The translations under genes were made by a program, and so were the position numbers. A stretch of DNA of 64,000 nucleotides from Halorussus salinisoli (GTDB lineage Archaea; Halobacteriota; Halobacteria; Halobacteriales; Haladaptataceae), in NCBI GenBank assembly GCA_005239435.1, contig SZNP01000006.1:124001-188000 (forward strand). The letters run 5' to 3'. Position 1 is the stretch's first letter; each line of letters begins with the position of its first letter. Of this stretch, positions 37,103 through 50,218 are shown one piece after another. The notes beneath the pieces are model-generated. The model worked only from the letters and a program-made list of their open reading frames with translations. It was not told the origin of the DNA and made no database searches.

Positions 37103-38022
37103 ATGGCCGCCATTGAAATCGACGGAGTAACCAAGCGGTACGGCGACGTGGTCGCCGTCCGCGACCTCTCCTTCGAAGTCGAGGAAGGCGAGGTGTTCGG
37201 CTTCCTCGGCCCGAACGGCGCGGGCAAGTCCACGACCATCAACATGCTGTTGGACTTCGTGCGCCCGACCGAGGGCGAGGTCCGAGTTCTCGGCTACGAC
37301 ACTCACGACGAGAGCGTCGCAGTCCGGGAGCGCATCGGCGTCCTTCCCGAAGGGTTCTCGGTATACGACCGACTGACCGGCAGACAGCACCTCGAGTTCG
37401 CCATCGAGTCGAAGGACGTCGACGACGACCCCGACGCCATCCTCGAACGGGTCGGCCTGTCGAGCGAGGACGGCGACCGGAAGGCGGGTGGCTACTCGAA
37501 GGGGATGGCCCAACGCCTCGTCCTCGGGATGGCGCTGGTGGGCAATCCCGACCTGCTGATTCTGGACGAGCCGTCGACCGGTCTGGACCCGCAGGGTGCC
37601 CGTCAGATGCGCGACATCGTGCGCGAAGAGGCGAGTCGCGGCGCGACCGTCTTCTTCTCCAGCCACATCCTCGGACAGGTCGAAGCCGTCTGTGACCGCG
37701 TGGGCATCCTCCGGGACGGGCAACTCGTCGCCGAAGACTCCATCGAGGGCCTGCGCGAGACGACCAGCGCCGACACGGTGCTCGACATCACGGCCGACGA
37801 CGTGTCCCAACAGGCCGTCGCCGACGTGGCCGCGCTCGACGGCGTCTCGGAGGTGACTCGCTCGGGTGACACGCTACAGGTCTCCTGCGAGAGCGGTGCG
37901 AAGACGACTGTCCTCACGACCCTCGAAGAGGCGGGCGTCGACGTGCAGGACTTCGAGACCGAGGAAGCCTCGCTGGAGGACCTGTTCATGGCCTACACCA
38001 CCGACGAACAGGAGGTGAAAGC

Positions 38023-38026
<4 letters not shown>
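37103..38026 (+). CDS. ABC-2 exporter ATPase
   Basis: A 307-residue ATPase. Walker A LGPNGAGKST, signature GYSKGMAQRL, Walker B LLILDEPSTGLDP, switch FFSSHILGQ. The C-terminal 90 residues (DTVLDITADDVSQ..) form the extra domain of ABC-2 exporter ATPases. Its stop overlaps the permease start by four bases. Substrate unknown. Confidence 0.9.
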
Positions 38027-41295
<3,269 letters not shown>

Positions 41296-42057
41296 ATGCC
41301 CTCCCCGGATTCGACCGACTCCGCGGGCCCCTCCGACGACCGACTGGAACCGTCAGACGACCCGCGGATGAACGGCGAGTACGTGCGTAGACTTCCCGAC
41401 GCCGACCTGACGCTCGTGGGCGTCGTCCACGACCACCCCGCGAGCGTCCACCGCGCGAGCGCGGTGGTACGCGAGCGCGACCCCGAGGTCGTCGCGCTGG
41501 AAGCCCCACCGCTGGCGACGCCGCTCTACGAGACCTACGCCCGAGACACCCGGACGCCGCCCGCCTTCGGCGGCGAGATGAGCGCCGCGGCGCAGGCCGC
41601 CAGCGAGTGCGACGCCGAAGTCGTCGGCATCGACGCGCCGACCGGCGACTTCTTCGCCCGACTCGCCCGCAACTGGTGGAGCGACGGCGCGTCGCTCGGC
41701 ACCCTCCGCCGGGTCGCGTCCGGCGTCGCGTCGGTGACGCGCCACGCGCTGACCTGCCGGGTCGCGGCCGCAGTCGCCGACCGAACGTCGCTCCGGGTCG
41801 AAGTGGACGACCCCGTCGAACACGACTGCGACTGGTCGGACCCGCCCGCGGTGCAGGCCGACGACGAGCGCGCGCAGGCCCGTCGATCTCAGTCGCTCCT
41901 CCGGGCGTTCGACCCGCCCAAGCCGGTCGCCCTCCGCGACGAGACCCGCGAGGAGTGCATGGCAGGGAATCTGGATTCGCTTCGCTCGCGCGGCGAAACC
42001 GTGGCAATCGTCGGTCTCGACCACCTCGACAAAATCGCCGAACAGCTAGAAACGTAG
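41296..42057 (+). CDS. TraB/PrgY-like protein
   Basis: A 253-residue soluble protein. LTLVGVVHDHPASV supplies the GxxH motif, VVALEAPPL the conserved Glu, and the C-terminal DETREECMAGNLDSLRSRGETVAIVGLDHLDKI the R..M..NL and second-His motifs of the TraB/Tiki metalloprotease fold. Most archaeal TraB proteins carry C-terminal membrane helices; none is present here. Enzyme activity is uncertain. The ATG at 41296 is my choice; a GTG at 41275 is possible. Confidence 0.7.
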   Translation: MPSPDSTDSAGPSDDRLEPSDDPRMNGEYVRRLPDADLTLVGVVHDHPASVHRASAVVRERDPEVVALEAPPLATPLYETYARDTRTPPAFGGEMSAAAQAASECDAEVVGIDAPTGDFFARLARNWWSDGASLGTLRRVASGVASVTRHALTCRVAAAVADRTSLRVEVDDPVEHDCDWSDPPAVQADDERAQARRSQSLLRAFDPPKPVALRDETREECMAGNLDSLRSRGETVAIVGLDHLDKIAEQLET

Positions 42058-42133
42058 CGGTCGAGCAGTCAGTCCTCGGTGGTGCAGATACGGTTAGCCC
42101 GCGGAAAACAATTGATTGGGTCGCAGGCCGGTC

Positions 42134-42370
42134 CTACAGGTCGCTTCGAAGGCGGACCTCGTCGTCGGTGATGGCGTCTACCCGGTTCTCCTGAAGCGGG
42201 TAGGTGTCCTCGTCGTGGTCGCCCCAGTCGAGCGTCGCCTTGATCTTGTCGGTGATGCCTGGGTCGGGGTCTACGTGGGCGGTCCCGCCTTTGACTTCCG
42301 AGACCATTCCGACCTTCTCGTCGCCCATGACGACGGGTTTCCCCTCGTCGCTCTCGCTGAATTGTGCCAT
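42134..42370 (-). CDS. PRC-barrel-type small protein
   Basis: A 78-residue protein. GKPVVMGDEKVGMVSEVKGGTAHVDPD, then a beta-rich middle and ENRVDAITDDEVRL, is the PRC-barrel pattern seen in many short haloarchaeal proteins. PRC barrels mediate protein binding, for example in RNA processing and cell division. Single-gene transcript. Confidence 0.75.
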   Translation of the reverse strand: MAQFSESDEGKPVVMGDEKVGMVSEVKGGTAHVDPDPGITDKIKATLDWGDHDEDTYPLQENRVDAITDDEVRLRSDL

Positions 42371-42484
42371 AGCAACGGTGATACACCGACGGTCGTGATG
42401 AGTTCTCTGGCCAGTAACTGGTAGGAAGTTCGAGCGTCGGCTCTCCGACCCGGCAGAGATGGCGGGAATTGCGGAGACCCCGCG

Positions 42485-42491
42485 TACTTAA
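42485..42491 (+). promoter_or_regulatory. TATA-like box of the aminotransferase gene
   Basis: TACTTAA is centred 29 bases before the ATG at 42517, indicating a leaderless transcript. Confidence 0.55.
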
Positions 42492-42516
42492 GCCGAACCC
42501 GGACGAGAGTGCAACC

Positions 42517-43686
42517 ATGCGTGAGGACTTCCTCCTCCTGAACCCCGGACCCGTCCCCGTAACCCGGGACGTACTGCAGGCGATGAACGAACCGATGGTC
42601 TCGCACCGCTCCGCCGAGTTCGAGGCCGTCTACGAGCGAGCGCAGGACGCGCTCGACTACGTCTTCACCCAGTCCACGCTCGACGGTGAAACGACCGCGA
42701 GCGACGGCACCAGTCTCATCTTCAACGGGACCGCGACGATGGCGATGGAGGCCGCGGTGGCGAACCTCGTGGGAGACGGCGGCGATGTCGTCCCGCTGGT
42801 CAACGGGAAGTTCGGGCGACGCTTCAAGCGCATCGCCGACCGCTACGCCTCGGTAGACCCCGTGGAAGCGACGTGGGGTCAGTCCATCGACCTCGACGCC
42901 GTGGAGGAGACCGTCACCGACGACACCGACGTCGTGACGATGGTCCACAACGAGACGAGTACGGGCCTGCTGAATCCGGTCGAGGAGGTCGGCGAGATCG
43001 CCGAGGCCCACGACGCCACCTTCGTGGTGGACGGCGTGACCTCCATCGGCGGCGACGAGTTCCGCATCGACGACTGGAACGTGGACGTGGCGGTCACCGA
43101 CGCCCAGAAGTGCCTCGCCGCGCCGCCGGGCACGTCGGCGATGTACGCCACCGAGGCCGCCCAGGAGGCGTTCGACGGCGACGCCGCGCCGTTCTACGAG
43201 GACCTGGACTGGCACCTGCGGAAGGCCGAGTCCCACCAGACCCCCTTCACGAGCGCGGTTCCGCTGTTCCGGGCGCTCGCCGTGGCGGTCGAGAACATCG
43301 AAGACGAGGGAATGCCCGAGCGAATCCAGCGCCACCGCCGCCAGTCGCGGGCGTTCCGCGAGGCGTTCACCGCGATGGGACTCGAACTGTTCGCCGAGCG
43401 CAACGAGGCGACCGACTACTCGAACACCCTGACCGGGGTGTCGCTCCCGACGTCCACCCGCGAGAACCCCGACGCCTTCTTCGACGCCATCGAGGAGCGC
43501 GGCGTCTCCATCTCGGGCGGGCAGGCCCACCTCGGCGGCGAAATCTTCCGCGTGAGCAACATGGGCAACCTCTCCAGCGAACAGATCCTCCGCGGGGTTC
43601 GCACCATCGGCGAGGCCTTCGAGGAGACCGGCGAAGACGTAGACACCGAGGCCGGAATCGAAGCGGCGCGAGCGGAACTGCGGTAG
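42517..43686 (+). CDS. Class V aminotransferase (serine-pyruvate/alanine-glyoxylate type)
   Basis: A 389-residue PLP enzyme. MREDFLLLNPGPVPVTRDVLQAM is the typical N-terminus of this group, with HNETSTGLLNP, FVVDGVTSIGGDEFRIDDWNVDVAVTDAQKCLAAPPG holding the Asp that contacts the PLP nitrogen and the Schiff-base Lys in AQKCLAAPPG. C-terminal SGGQAHLGGEIFRVSNMG closes the site. Likely an alanine-glyoxylate/serine-pyruvate aminotransferase. It could make serine or glycine precursors; serB is elsewhere in the window. Confidence 0.9.
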   Translation: MREDFLLLNPGPVPVTRDVLQAMNEPMVSHRSAEFEAVYERAQDALDYVFTQSTLDGETTASDGTSLIFNGTATMAMEAAVANLVGDGGDVVPLVNGKFGRRFKRIADRYASVDPVEATWGQSIDLDAVEETVTDDTDVVTMVHNETSTGLLNPVEEVGEIAEAHDATFVVDGVTSIGGDEFRIDDWNVDVAVTDAQKCLAAPPGTSAMYATEAAQEAFDGDAAPFYEDLDWHLRKAESHQTPFTSAVPLFRALAVAVENIEDEGMPERIQRHRRQSRAFREAFTAMGLELFAERNEATDYSNTLTGVSLPTSTRENPDAFFDAIEERGVSISGGQAHLGGEIFRVSNMGNLSSEQILRGVRTIGEAFEETGEDVDTEAGIEAARAELR

Positions 43687-43697
43687 GTCGCGGGTCG

Positions 43698-43711
43698 GTC
43701 CGTCGACGGAC
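43698..43711. repeat. 14-bp perfect palindrome
   Basis: GTCCGTCGACGGAC, just after the aminotransferase stop. It may be part of its terminator; an AT-rich stretch follows at about 43720-43750. Confidence 0.4.
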
Positions 43712-43841
43712 AGAGAATTATACTCCTATATTTACCGTTCGTATTTGTTGCTTCGAGGCACATCTGTAGTTCCATCGTCCGTCTTCCACGGCGAGCGCAG
43801 GGACCGACCTTTTCGAGGTGCGTGTAGCGGACTCGCCGACG

Positions 43842-45035
43842 TTACCCGCCGAACGTACTCGCGCTCTCGGGAGCGATTCGGAGGAACGTCGGAATCGACA
43901 CCAGCGCGATGGCGATTTCCAGCGCGCCCGCCGCCACGAACGCCGCGAGGAAGCCGAACTCGTCGGCCACCGTCCCCCCGACGAGGATGCCCGCGAGAAA
44001 GCCCATGCTTCCGAAGGCGTTGAACCCCGCCATCGCGGTCCCGCGCCCGGACTCGGACGCGAGGTCGGTGACGAGCGCCATCGTCGCCGGAGCCATCAGC
44101 GCGCCGATGACGCCCACGACGACCATCGTGACCGCCGCGGCGGGGACGGTCGGAGCGAGTCCGACCCCGACCACGGCGAACCCGTACAGCGCCGAACCCG
44201 CGACGATGGGAACCTTCCGACCGACCCGGTCCGAGAGGACCCCGAAGGGGTACTGGAGGAGCGCGAACGGCGCGAAGAACAGGCCCAACATCAGGCCGGT
44301 CGCGGCGGCGTCGAGTCCGAACTCCTCGCGGAAGTAGACCGTGCCGACCAGCGCGAAGAACCCGGCGGTGAACCGGTCCACGAACCCGAAGACGTAGGGG
44401 AGTCCCAACACGGGACGCTCGGTTAGCGTGACGAGCGCCCGGCGGAGCCTCCCGTCTTCCGTGGACGGCGCGCGGTCGGGTATCGACAGGGCCACCACCG
44501 CGGCACAGACCAGCAGTCCGCCCGCGACGTAGAGCGGAACGAGCGCGCCGAGACCGTAGAGTCGCCCGCCGAGAGGTGCCCCGACGGCCGTCCCGAGACC
44601 GATGGCGATGCCCGCCGCGCCCATGTTCCTGCCGTGGCCGCCCTCTAAGTCCATCAGCATCGTCATCGCCAGCGAGAACGCGCCGATGGTGGTCGCGCCC
44701 TGAATCGCCCGGAGCGCCAGCACGCCGCCGAACGACAGCGAGAGCGCGCCGGGCAGGAACGCGAGCGCGAAGTAGCCGACCGCACCGCCGAGCGCGCCCG
44801 CCACCACGAGCGGCGTCCGGCGGCCGAGTCGGTCACTGACCGCGCCCCAGACCCCCGCGAAGGCGACGAAGGCGGCGAACTCCGCCGCGAGGAACCACAT
44901 GCTCGCGTCGAGCGTCGTGGTCGCGCCGACCGCCGCGACGAGGTCCGGCACGCCGGGGTAGAGAAGGACCTGCGCGAGCAGGACGGCGAACACGACGGTT
45001 GCGAGTCGGAGTCGGTCGCGTCGTACGGAAGTCAC
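43842..45035 (-). CDS. Major facilitator superfamily transporter
   Basis: A 397-residue protein with 12 predicted helices. The MFS motif A is GVWGAVSDRLGRRTPLVVAGA between helices 2 and 3, repeated as PFGVLSDRVGRKVPIVAGSA in the second half. It belongs to the drug/sugar efflux type; the substrate is unknown. It starts at a GTG (VTSVRRDRLRLATVVFAV). Leftward, 75 bases after the S66 peptidase stop. Confidence 0.85.
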   Translation of the reverse strand: MTSVRRDRLRLATVVFAVLLAQVLLYPGVPDLVAAVGATTTLDASMWFLAAEFAAFVAFAGVWGAVSDRLGRRTPLVVAGALGGAVGYFALAFLPGALSLSFGGVLALRAIQGATTIGAFSLAMTMLMDLEGGHGRNMGAAGIAIGLGTAVGAPLGGRLYGLGALVPLYVAGGLLVCAAVVALSIPDRAPSTEDGRLRRALVTLTERPVLGLPYVFGFVDRFTAGFFALVGTVYFREEFGLDAAATGLMLGLFFAPFALLQYPFGVLSDRVGRKVPIVAGSALYGFAVVGVGLAPTVPAAAVTMVVVGVIGALMAPATMALVTDLASESGRGTAMAGFNAFGSMGFLAGILVGGTVADEFGFLAAFVAAGALEIAIALVSIPTFLRIAPESASTFGG

Positions 45036-45110
45036 GAGAACGTTCGGTGATGGGGAGTGCGCCGACTTATAAGCCGTGAATGACGTCTCACGACTCGGAA
45101 CGCCACGTCG

Positions 45111-46175
45111 TCAGTCCTCGAACGCGATAGTCTCGCTCGCGGGGTCGATTTCGACGCGCCCGCCGACCGGAACCGGCGCAATCGGTGCAGTGTGGCCGAA
45201 CTCCACGTCGAAGACGACCGGCGCGTCGGGGTTGTACTCCCCGACGACCTCCGCAATCGTCTCGCGCTGATTCTCGCGGTACTCGGCGCGGGCCTCGGAA
45301 CCGGGCTCCTCGAAGAGGTTTCGGGCCTTGGCGCGACCGACGAGGACGCCCGCGAAGCGTTCGAGGAGCCCGCGCTCGCCCATCCCGACGAGGAACTGCC
45401 GGACGTCCATCGCGGAGGGAAGTTCTTCGGAGGTCTCCAACAGGAGGATTCGCCCGTCCAAGTCCTCGGCAACCGGAAGGTAGCGCCCGGTTCGCAACTG
45501 CATGTCGAGGGTTCCGAGACACCCGCCCCACGTCCGGCCGGAGACCGCGGTCTCCGGCCCTCGCCACGTCCACCCCGGACTGGGTTCCATCTCGCGGTGG
45601 CGGTCCAGGTTCTCGGGGTTCGCCCAGTCGAGGTCCTCGTCGGTGAACCGCTCGGCGGGTCGAATATCGCCGAAGGCGTCTAAGTCGTCGGCGAAGAACG
45701 CCGTTTCGAGGTACTCGACGGTGTAGTCGTGCATCGACCCCTGCATGGCGAGGTCGGTCAGGACCATTCCGCCGTAGAACGAGACGATGCCGAGGTTCCA
45801 GAGGTAGAGTGCGAGGTTGGTGTTGTCGCTGATGCCGTAGAATCTGGTCGGGTTCTCGCGCAGGACCTCGGGGTCGAGATGCCTCAATATCCGAATCTGG
45901 TCGAACCCGCCGATAGTGGTCACGACGCCCGAGACGTCGGGGTCGGAGAAGGCGTCCATCACGTCCTGAGCACGTTCCTCGGGGTGGTCGTAGAGGTAGT
46001 CGCTGTCCTTCGTCGCGGTCGGATACTCGACCGGTTCGAGGTCGAAGACCTCCCGCAGGCGCTCCAGTCCGAGTTCGTAGACGTGGGGGTAGTCGGCCGC
46101 ACGACCGGAGGCCGGTGCGACGACTGCTACCTCGTCTCCGCGTTCGAGCGCGGCCGGGACGATAAAATCACTCAT
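45111..46175 (-). CDS. S66 family peptidase (LD-carboxypeptidase/MccF-like)
   Basis: A 354-residue protein. GGFDQIRILRHLD and YGISDNTN (nucleophile Ser116) are the S66 active-site parts. The Glu in LLLETSEE and the His in EFGHTAPIAPVPVGG complete the catalytic triad pattern. Bacterial members trim peptidoglycan or inactivate microcin C; an archaeon lacks murein, so detoxifying a microcin-C-like peptide nucleotide is a plausible role. A TATAGG box lies about 30 bases before the ATG at 46175. Confidence 0.82.
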   Translation of the reverse strand: MSDFIVPAALERGDEVAVVAPASGRAADYPHVYELGLERLREVFDLEPVEYPTATKDSDYLYDHPEERAQDVMDAFSDPDVSGVVTTIGGFDQIRILRHLDPEVLRENPTRFYGISDNTNLALYLWNLGIVSFYGGMVLTDLAMQGSMHDYTVEYLETAFFADDLDAFGDIRPAERFTDEDLDWANPENLDRHREMEPSPGWTWRGPETAVSGRTWGGCLGTLDMQLRTGRYLPVAEDLDGRILLLETSEELPSAMDVRQFLVGMGERGLLERFAGVLVGRAKARNLFEEPGSEARAEYRENQRETIAEVVGEYNPDAPVVFDVEFGHTAPIAPVPVGGRVEIDPASETIAFED

Positions 46176-46257
46176 GACCGGGACTTCGGTGTCGGCTTTC
46201 CTATACGTTTCGGAGGGTAGAGAGTGTGTCCCACGATTCGAGGAGTCGCCGGGAGAC

Positions 46258-47373
46258 TCACTCCGAAACCGGCGGAACCCGACCCTCCGCGCTCGGCGTG
46301 CCGTTCTCACCGACCACGGGCCATCCGTCCTCCCACCGGATTCGGTCGAGCATGAGGACCCGTCTGGGTGTGTCGCCGACCCACGGATTCCCCCGGACGT
46401 AGGCGTGATAGAGCAGCCACCACCCGCCGCGCTCGTCTCGAACGGCTGCGCAGTGGCCGGGACCGAGGAATCGGTCGTCGCCTTCGAGAATCGTCGTCCC
46501 GGTCGCTCCGTCGGCGGTAAGTCGTTCTCCGGCGCGGTTGCGGTAGGGTCCCCGCAGTCCCTCGGCCCGACCCGCGACGACGTGATAGCTACTGTTCGCA
46601 CCCCGACAGCAGGTTCCGCGAGAACCGAAGAAGTAGAAGTAGCCCTCGCGCTCGACGACGTAGGGGGCTTCGACCCCGCCGCCAGCGATCTGGAACGTCT
46701 CGCTCGCGTTCACTGCCGTCGAGAGTCCGTCCTCGGCGAGTCGGATGCCGTAGATGCCCCCGTGGCTCCCCCAGAAGAGGTACGGCGTCCCTTCGCGGAC
46801 GAACAGCGCGGGGTCGATGGAGTTTGGAACCCCGATTCCCTCGCTCCGGAAGAGACCGCCGCGCGGTTCGAAGGGTCCTTCGGGGTCGCTGGCGGTCGCA
46901 ACCCCGATTCCGGGGTTGCTCGCACCGAATTCGGAGTCGGAGTAGTAGAGCAGGGTGGGCCCGCCGAGTCGCCCGACGCCGGGTGCCCAGAGGCCGCGAT
47001 ACCGGGACCAGTCGGGATTCTCGGCGAACGCCGGGCCGACTGGCTTCCAGTTCACGAGGTTCGGCGACCGGAGGACGGGGATTAGCTCCCGGTCCGGTCC
47101 CCGTCCTTCGGTCCACGGGTGGTAGGTCGCGTAAGCGTAGTAGGTTCCGTCGACCCCGAGAACGTCGGGGTCCGGAAATATCCGGTCGTGAACTGGGTTG
47201 CGGTACGTCTCGGACTGCTCGTCTTGCGCGTTCGCAGACGTGCCTGTCCGTCCACGAGCGCCCGACGCGCGGTCCCGGCCGTCGGGCCGCCCGCGAGCAG
47301 TTCTGCGGCCGAGCGCGGGCGTACTCCCGAGCGCGCCGACGCCCACGTGTGCGAGGAGTGTGCGCCGATTCAC
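46258..47373 (-). CDS. Glycoside hydrolase family 43-type protein, exported
   Basis: A 371-residue protein. A Tat-like N-terminus (NRRTLLAHVGVGALG) begins at a GTG at 47373. The five-bladed propeller has the GH43 triad order: Asp68 (FPDPDV), Asp187 (NSIDPALF) and Glu235 (GGGVEAPYVV). VDGTYYAYATYHPW and GPGHCAAVRDERGGWWLLYHAY are also typical of arabinanase/xylosidase-like GH43. Outside the cell it would hydrolyse arabinan or xylan-type glycans. The signal's C-region is long and Arg-rich, so export is likely but not certain. Confidence 0.8.
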   Translation of the reverse strand: MNRRTLLAHVGVGALGSTPALGRRTARGRPDGRDRASGARGRTGTSANAQDEQSETYRNPVHDRIFPDPDVLGVDGTYYAYATYHPWTEGRGPDRELIPVLRSPNLVNWKPVGPAFAENPDWSRYRGLWAPGVGRLGGPTLLYYSDSEFGASNPGIGVATASDPEGPFEPRGGLFRSEGIGVPNSIDPALFVREGTPYLFWGSHGGIYGIRLAEDGLSTAVNASETFQIAGGGVEAPYVVEREGYFYFFGSRGTCCRGANSSYHVVAGRAEGLRGPYRNRAGERLTADGATGTTILEGDDRFLGPGHCAAVRDERGGWWLLYHAYVRGNPWVGDTPRRVLMLDRIRWEDGWPVVGENGTPSAEGRVPPVSE

Positions 47374-47440
47374 GTCGGGGCTACGCCGAAGGTCGGGAAA
47401 AACACTCTGCCCCAACTGCAAGCCTTGCCGTAACTGGCAG

Positions 47441-47447
47441 TTATAAC
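47441..47447 (+). promoter_or_regulatory. TATA box of metY
   Basis: TTATAAC is centred 30 bases before the ATG at 47474, so the metY-metX mRNA is probably leaderless. Confidence 0.6.
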
Positions 47448-47473
47448 CTCGTGTAGAAATATGCTTGTGGTAC

Positions 47474-48769
47474 ATGACCTCCGAGGACGACCAGCCCCGC
47501 TTCGACACCCGGAGCCTCCACGCGGGCCACGAGGCCGACCCCGCGACGGGAGCACGAGCGCCGCCCATCTACCAGACGACCTCCTACGAGTTTACCGACG
47601 CCGACCACGCCGCGGACCTCTACGCGCTCGACGCCGAGGGCGACATCTACTCGCGCATCTCAAACCCGACGACGCGCCAGCTCGAAGACCGACTCGCCGC
47701 GCTCGAAGGCGGAACCGGAGCGGTCGCCACCGCCAGCGGGATGGCCGCGTTCGACTCGCTCGTCCTCGTGCTGGCCGACGAGGGCGACAACGTGGTCTGT
47801 TCGACCGACACCTACGGCGGGACGACCGCCCACCTCAGCCACACCGCGAGCAAGCGCGGGGTCGAACCCCGGTTCGTGGACACCCTGGACTACGAGGCCT
47901 ACGAGGAAGCGGTCGATTCGGACACCGCGTTCGTCCACGTCGAGACCGTCGGCAACCCCTCGCTCGTGACGCCCGACTTCGACAGAGTGGCCGCAATCGC
48001 TCACGACGCCGGGGCCCCGCTCGTGGTGGACAACACCTTCGCCACGCCCTACCTCTGTCGGCCCCTCGACCACGGCGCGGACGCGGTGTGGGAGTCCACG
48101 ACCAAGTGGCTCCACGGAAGCGGGACCACGGTCGGCGGGGTACTGGTCGACGGCGGAAGCTTCGACTGGCAGGCCCACGCCGACGACTACCCGGAACTCG
48201 CTGGCGACAACCCGGCCTACCACGACACCGACTTCTCTCGGGACTTCGCCGACGCGCCGCTGGCGGCCGCCGCGCGCTTTCGCGCCCTCCGGAGTCTGGG
48301 CAACCAGCAGTCGCCGTTCGACGCGTGGCAGACCCTCCAGGGCCTCGAAACGCTGCCCCTCCGAATGGAACGCCACTGCGAGAACGCCGCGATCGTCGCC
48401 GAGCATCTCGCCGACCACGACGAGGTGGCGTGGGTCGCGTATCCGGGTCTGGAGGGCCACCAGACCCACGAGAACGCGAGTCGGTATCTGGAGGGCGGGT
48501 ACGGCGGGATGATAGCCTTCGGATTGGAGGACGGCTTCGAGGCGGGCAAGCAGTTCTGCGAGAACGTCGAGCTCGCCAGTTTTCTGGCCAACATCGGCGA
48601 CGCGAAGACGCTGGTCATCCACCCGGCCAGTACGACCCACGCGCAACTCTCGCGGGAGGAGCAGCGGTCGGCGGGCGTCTCGCCCGACCTGATTCGACTC
48701 TCGGTCGGCATCGAGGACCCGGCGGACCTGCTGGCCGACGTAGAGCAGGCCATCGAGAGAGCCACATGA
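47474..48769 (+). CDS. metY: O-acetylhomoserine sulfhydrylase
   Basis: A 431-residue PLP enzyme of the Cys/Met metabolism family. [31 protein letters not shown] is the family N-terminus. [17 protein letters not shown] holds the PLP phosphate loop, and [15 protein letters not shown] carries the Schiff-base Lys. The long form ([13 protein letters not shown] insert, [20 protein letters not shown]) distinguishes MetY from cystathionine gamma-synthase. It makes homocysteine from O-acetylhomoserine and sulfide. Its stop overlaps the metX start by four bases. Confidence 0.92.
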   Translation: MTSEDDQPRFDTRSLHAGHEADPATGARAPPIYQTTSYEFTDADHAADLYALDAEGDIYSRISNPTTRQLEDRLAALEGGTGAVATASGMAAFDSLVLVLADEGDNVVCSTDTYGGTTAHLSHTASKRGVEPRFVDTLDYEAYEEAVDSDTAFVHVETVGNPSLVTPDFDRVAAIAHDAGAPLVVDNTFATPYLCRPLDHGADAVWESTTKWLHGSGTTVGGVLVDGGSFDWQAHADDYPELAGDNPAYHDTDFSRDFADAPLAAAARFRALRSLGNQQSPFDAWQTLQGLETLPLRMERHCENAAIVAEHLADHDEVAWVAYPGLEGHQTHENASRYLEGGYGGMIAFGLEDGFEAGKQFCENVELASFLANIGDAKTLVIHPASTTHAQLSREEQRSAGVSPDLIRLSVGIEDPADLLADVEQAIERAT

Positions 48770-49962
48770 ACCGGACCTGCGACGTCGCCGACCTCGGGAC
48801 GTTCGAGTTCGAGTGTGGCCGGTCGGTCCCGCTCGAAGTCGCCTACGAGACCTACGGCGAGTACGACGGCGACAACGTGGTGCTGGTCTGTCACGCGCTG
48901 ACCGGGAGCGCGCACGTCACCGGCCCCTCCCGAGGAGAGACCGACGGACAGGCCGCGGCGTGGTGGAGCGACGTGGTGGGACCCGGCAAGGCCATCGACA
49001 CCCGCGAGTACTTCGTGGTCTGCGCGAACGTGCCGGGGTCGTGCTACGGGACGACCGGCCCGGCCAGCATCGACCCCGAGACCGGCGACCCCTACGGCAC
49101 CGACTTCCCGGCCGTGACCGTCGGCGACTGGACCCGGGCGCAGGCCCGCCTGCTCGACCATCTCGGGGTCGGCCCGCTCCACGCCGTCGTCGGCGGGAGC
49201 GTCGGCGGCATGAACGTCCTGGAGTGGGCCAAGCGGTATCCCGAGCGCGTGGACCGGGTGATTCCGGTCGCCACCGCGGCCCGCCTCGACCCCCAGATGA
49301 TGGCCATCGACGCCATCGCGCGACGGGCCATCACGACCGACGAGAACTGGAACGGCGGGGAGTACTACGGCGAGGAGCAGGCGGACCCCGACGACGGCCT
49401 CGCGGTCGCCCGCCAGTTGGGCCACGTCTCGTACCTCTCGAAGGACTCGATGGACCGGAAGTTCGGTCGGCGGTCGGCCGGGCGGGCCGCGCTGGCCGAC
49501 GCCTTCGCGCCGGACGACCCGGCGGGCGAGTTCTTCCCCTACCGCGAAGTCGAGTCGTACCTCGACTATCAGGCCGAGACGTTCGTCGAGCGGTTCGACG
49601 CCAACAGCTATCTCTACCTGACGCGGGCGATGGACGACTACGACCTGTCGTCGGGTTACGACTCGGACGCCGACGCGCTGGCCGGGTTCACCGGGGAGGC
49701 GCTCGTGGTCAGTTTCACGGGCGACTGGCACTTCACGGTCGAGCAGGCCGAACGGCTTTCGGCGGCCTTCGAGACCGCAGGGGTGGACGTCGCCAACCAC
49801 GTCGTGGAGAGCGACCACGGCCACGACGCCTTCCTCGTGGAACCCGAGGAGGTCGGGCCGCCGATTCGGGACTTCCTCGCGGCGGGCGTCGAAGGCCGGG
49901 CGGTCAGCGACGCCGACGAACGGGAGTTCGCGCCGGTTCACGCGAGTCTGTTCGGGGACTGA
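48766..49962 (+). CDS. metX: Homoserine O-acetyltransferase
   Basis: A 398-residue alpha/beta hydrolase-fold enzyme. The nucleophile Ser145 lies in [10 protein letters not shown], Asp320 in FTGDWHF and His353 in [23 protein letters not shown] and [14 protein letters not shown] are MetX signatures. It acetylates homoserine for MetY next door. Substrate choice (acetyl versus succinyl) cannot be told safely from sequence alone, but the MetY partner favours acetyl. Starts at the ATG inside the metY stop. Confidence 0.92.
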   Translation: MNRTCDVADLGTFEFECGRSVPLEVAYETYGEYDGDNVVLVCHALTGSAHVTGPSRGETDGQAAAWWSDVVGPGKAIDTREYFVVCANVPGSCYGTTGPASIDPETGDPYGTDFPAVTVGDWTRAQARLLDHLGVGPLHAVVGGSVGGMNVLEWAKRYPERVDRVIPVATAARLDPQMMAIDAIARRAITTDENWNGGEYYGEEQADPDDGLAVARQLGHVSYLSKDSMDRKFGRRSAGRAALADAFAPDDPAGEFFPYREVESYLDYQAETFVERFDANSYLYLTRAMDDYDLSSGYDSDADALAGFTGEALVVSFTGDWHFTVEQAERLSAAFETAGVDVANHVVESDHGHDAFLVEPEEVGPPIRDFLAAGVEGRAVSDADEREFAPVHASLFGD

Positions 49963-50218
49963 ACCGACCTCCGTAATCCGGGGACCGAACCGGCCCCATA
50001 ATCTTATTCCTTCGTTTAAGAATTGTATAATTGGTTCTTGGAACGGAATACAATCGTCCGAAGGGGGAGAGTCATTTCCGCCCGCGAAATCGAGTCCGGA
50101 GTGCCAGCCACCGACCGCCCGGGGTTCACACCAGCCTCGACGCGGCTTGAATACGAACGGTCGCGACCGAATTCGTCCCCGAGTTTGATGCTTCGGCCCG
50201 TCGCCTCTCTGGGAGAGA
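49963..50218. other. Intergenic, AT-rich centre
   Basis: About 255 bases with an AT-rich stretch near 50002-50055 (TTAAGAATTGTATAATTGGTTC), probably the metX terminator and the promoter of the next gene. No gene found. Confidence 0.4.

Noticed and set aside
47461..49962. Single 833-codon frame running through metY and metX
   Set aside because: Its first 435 codons are metY out of frame; only the metX part is real. The ATG at 48766 inside the metY stop starts the true gene.
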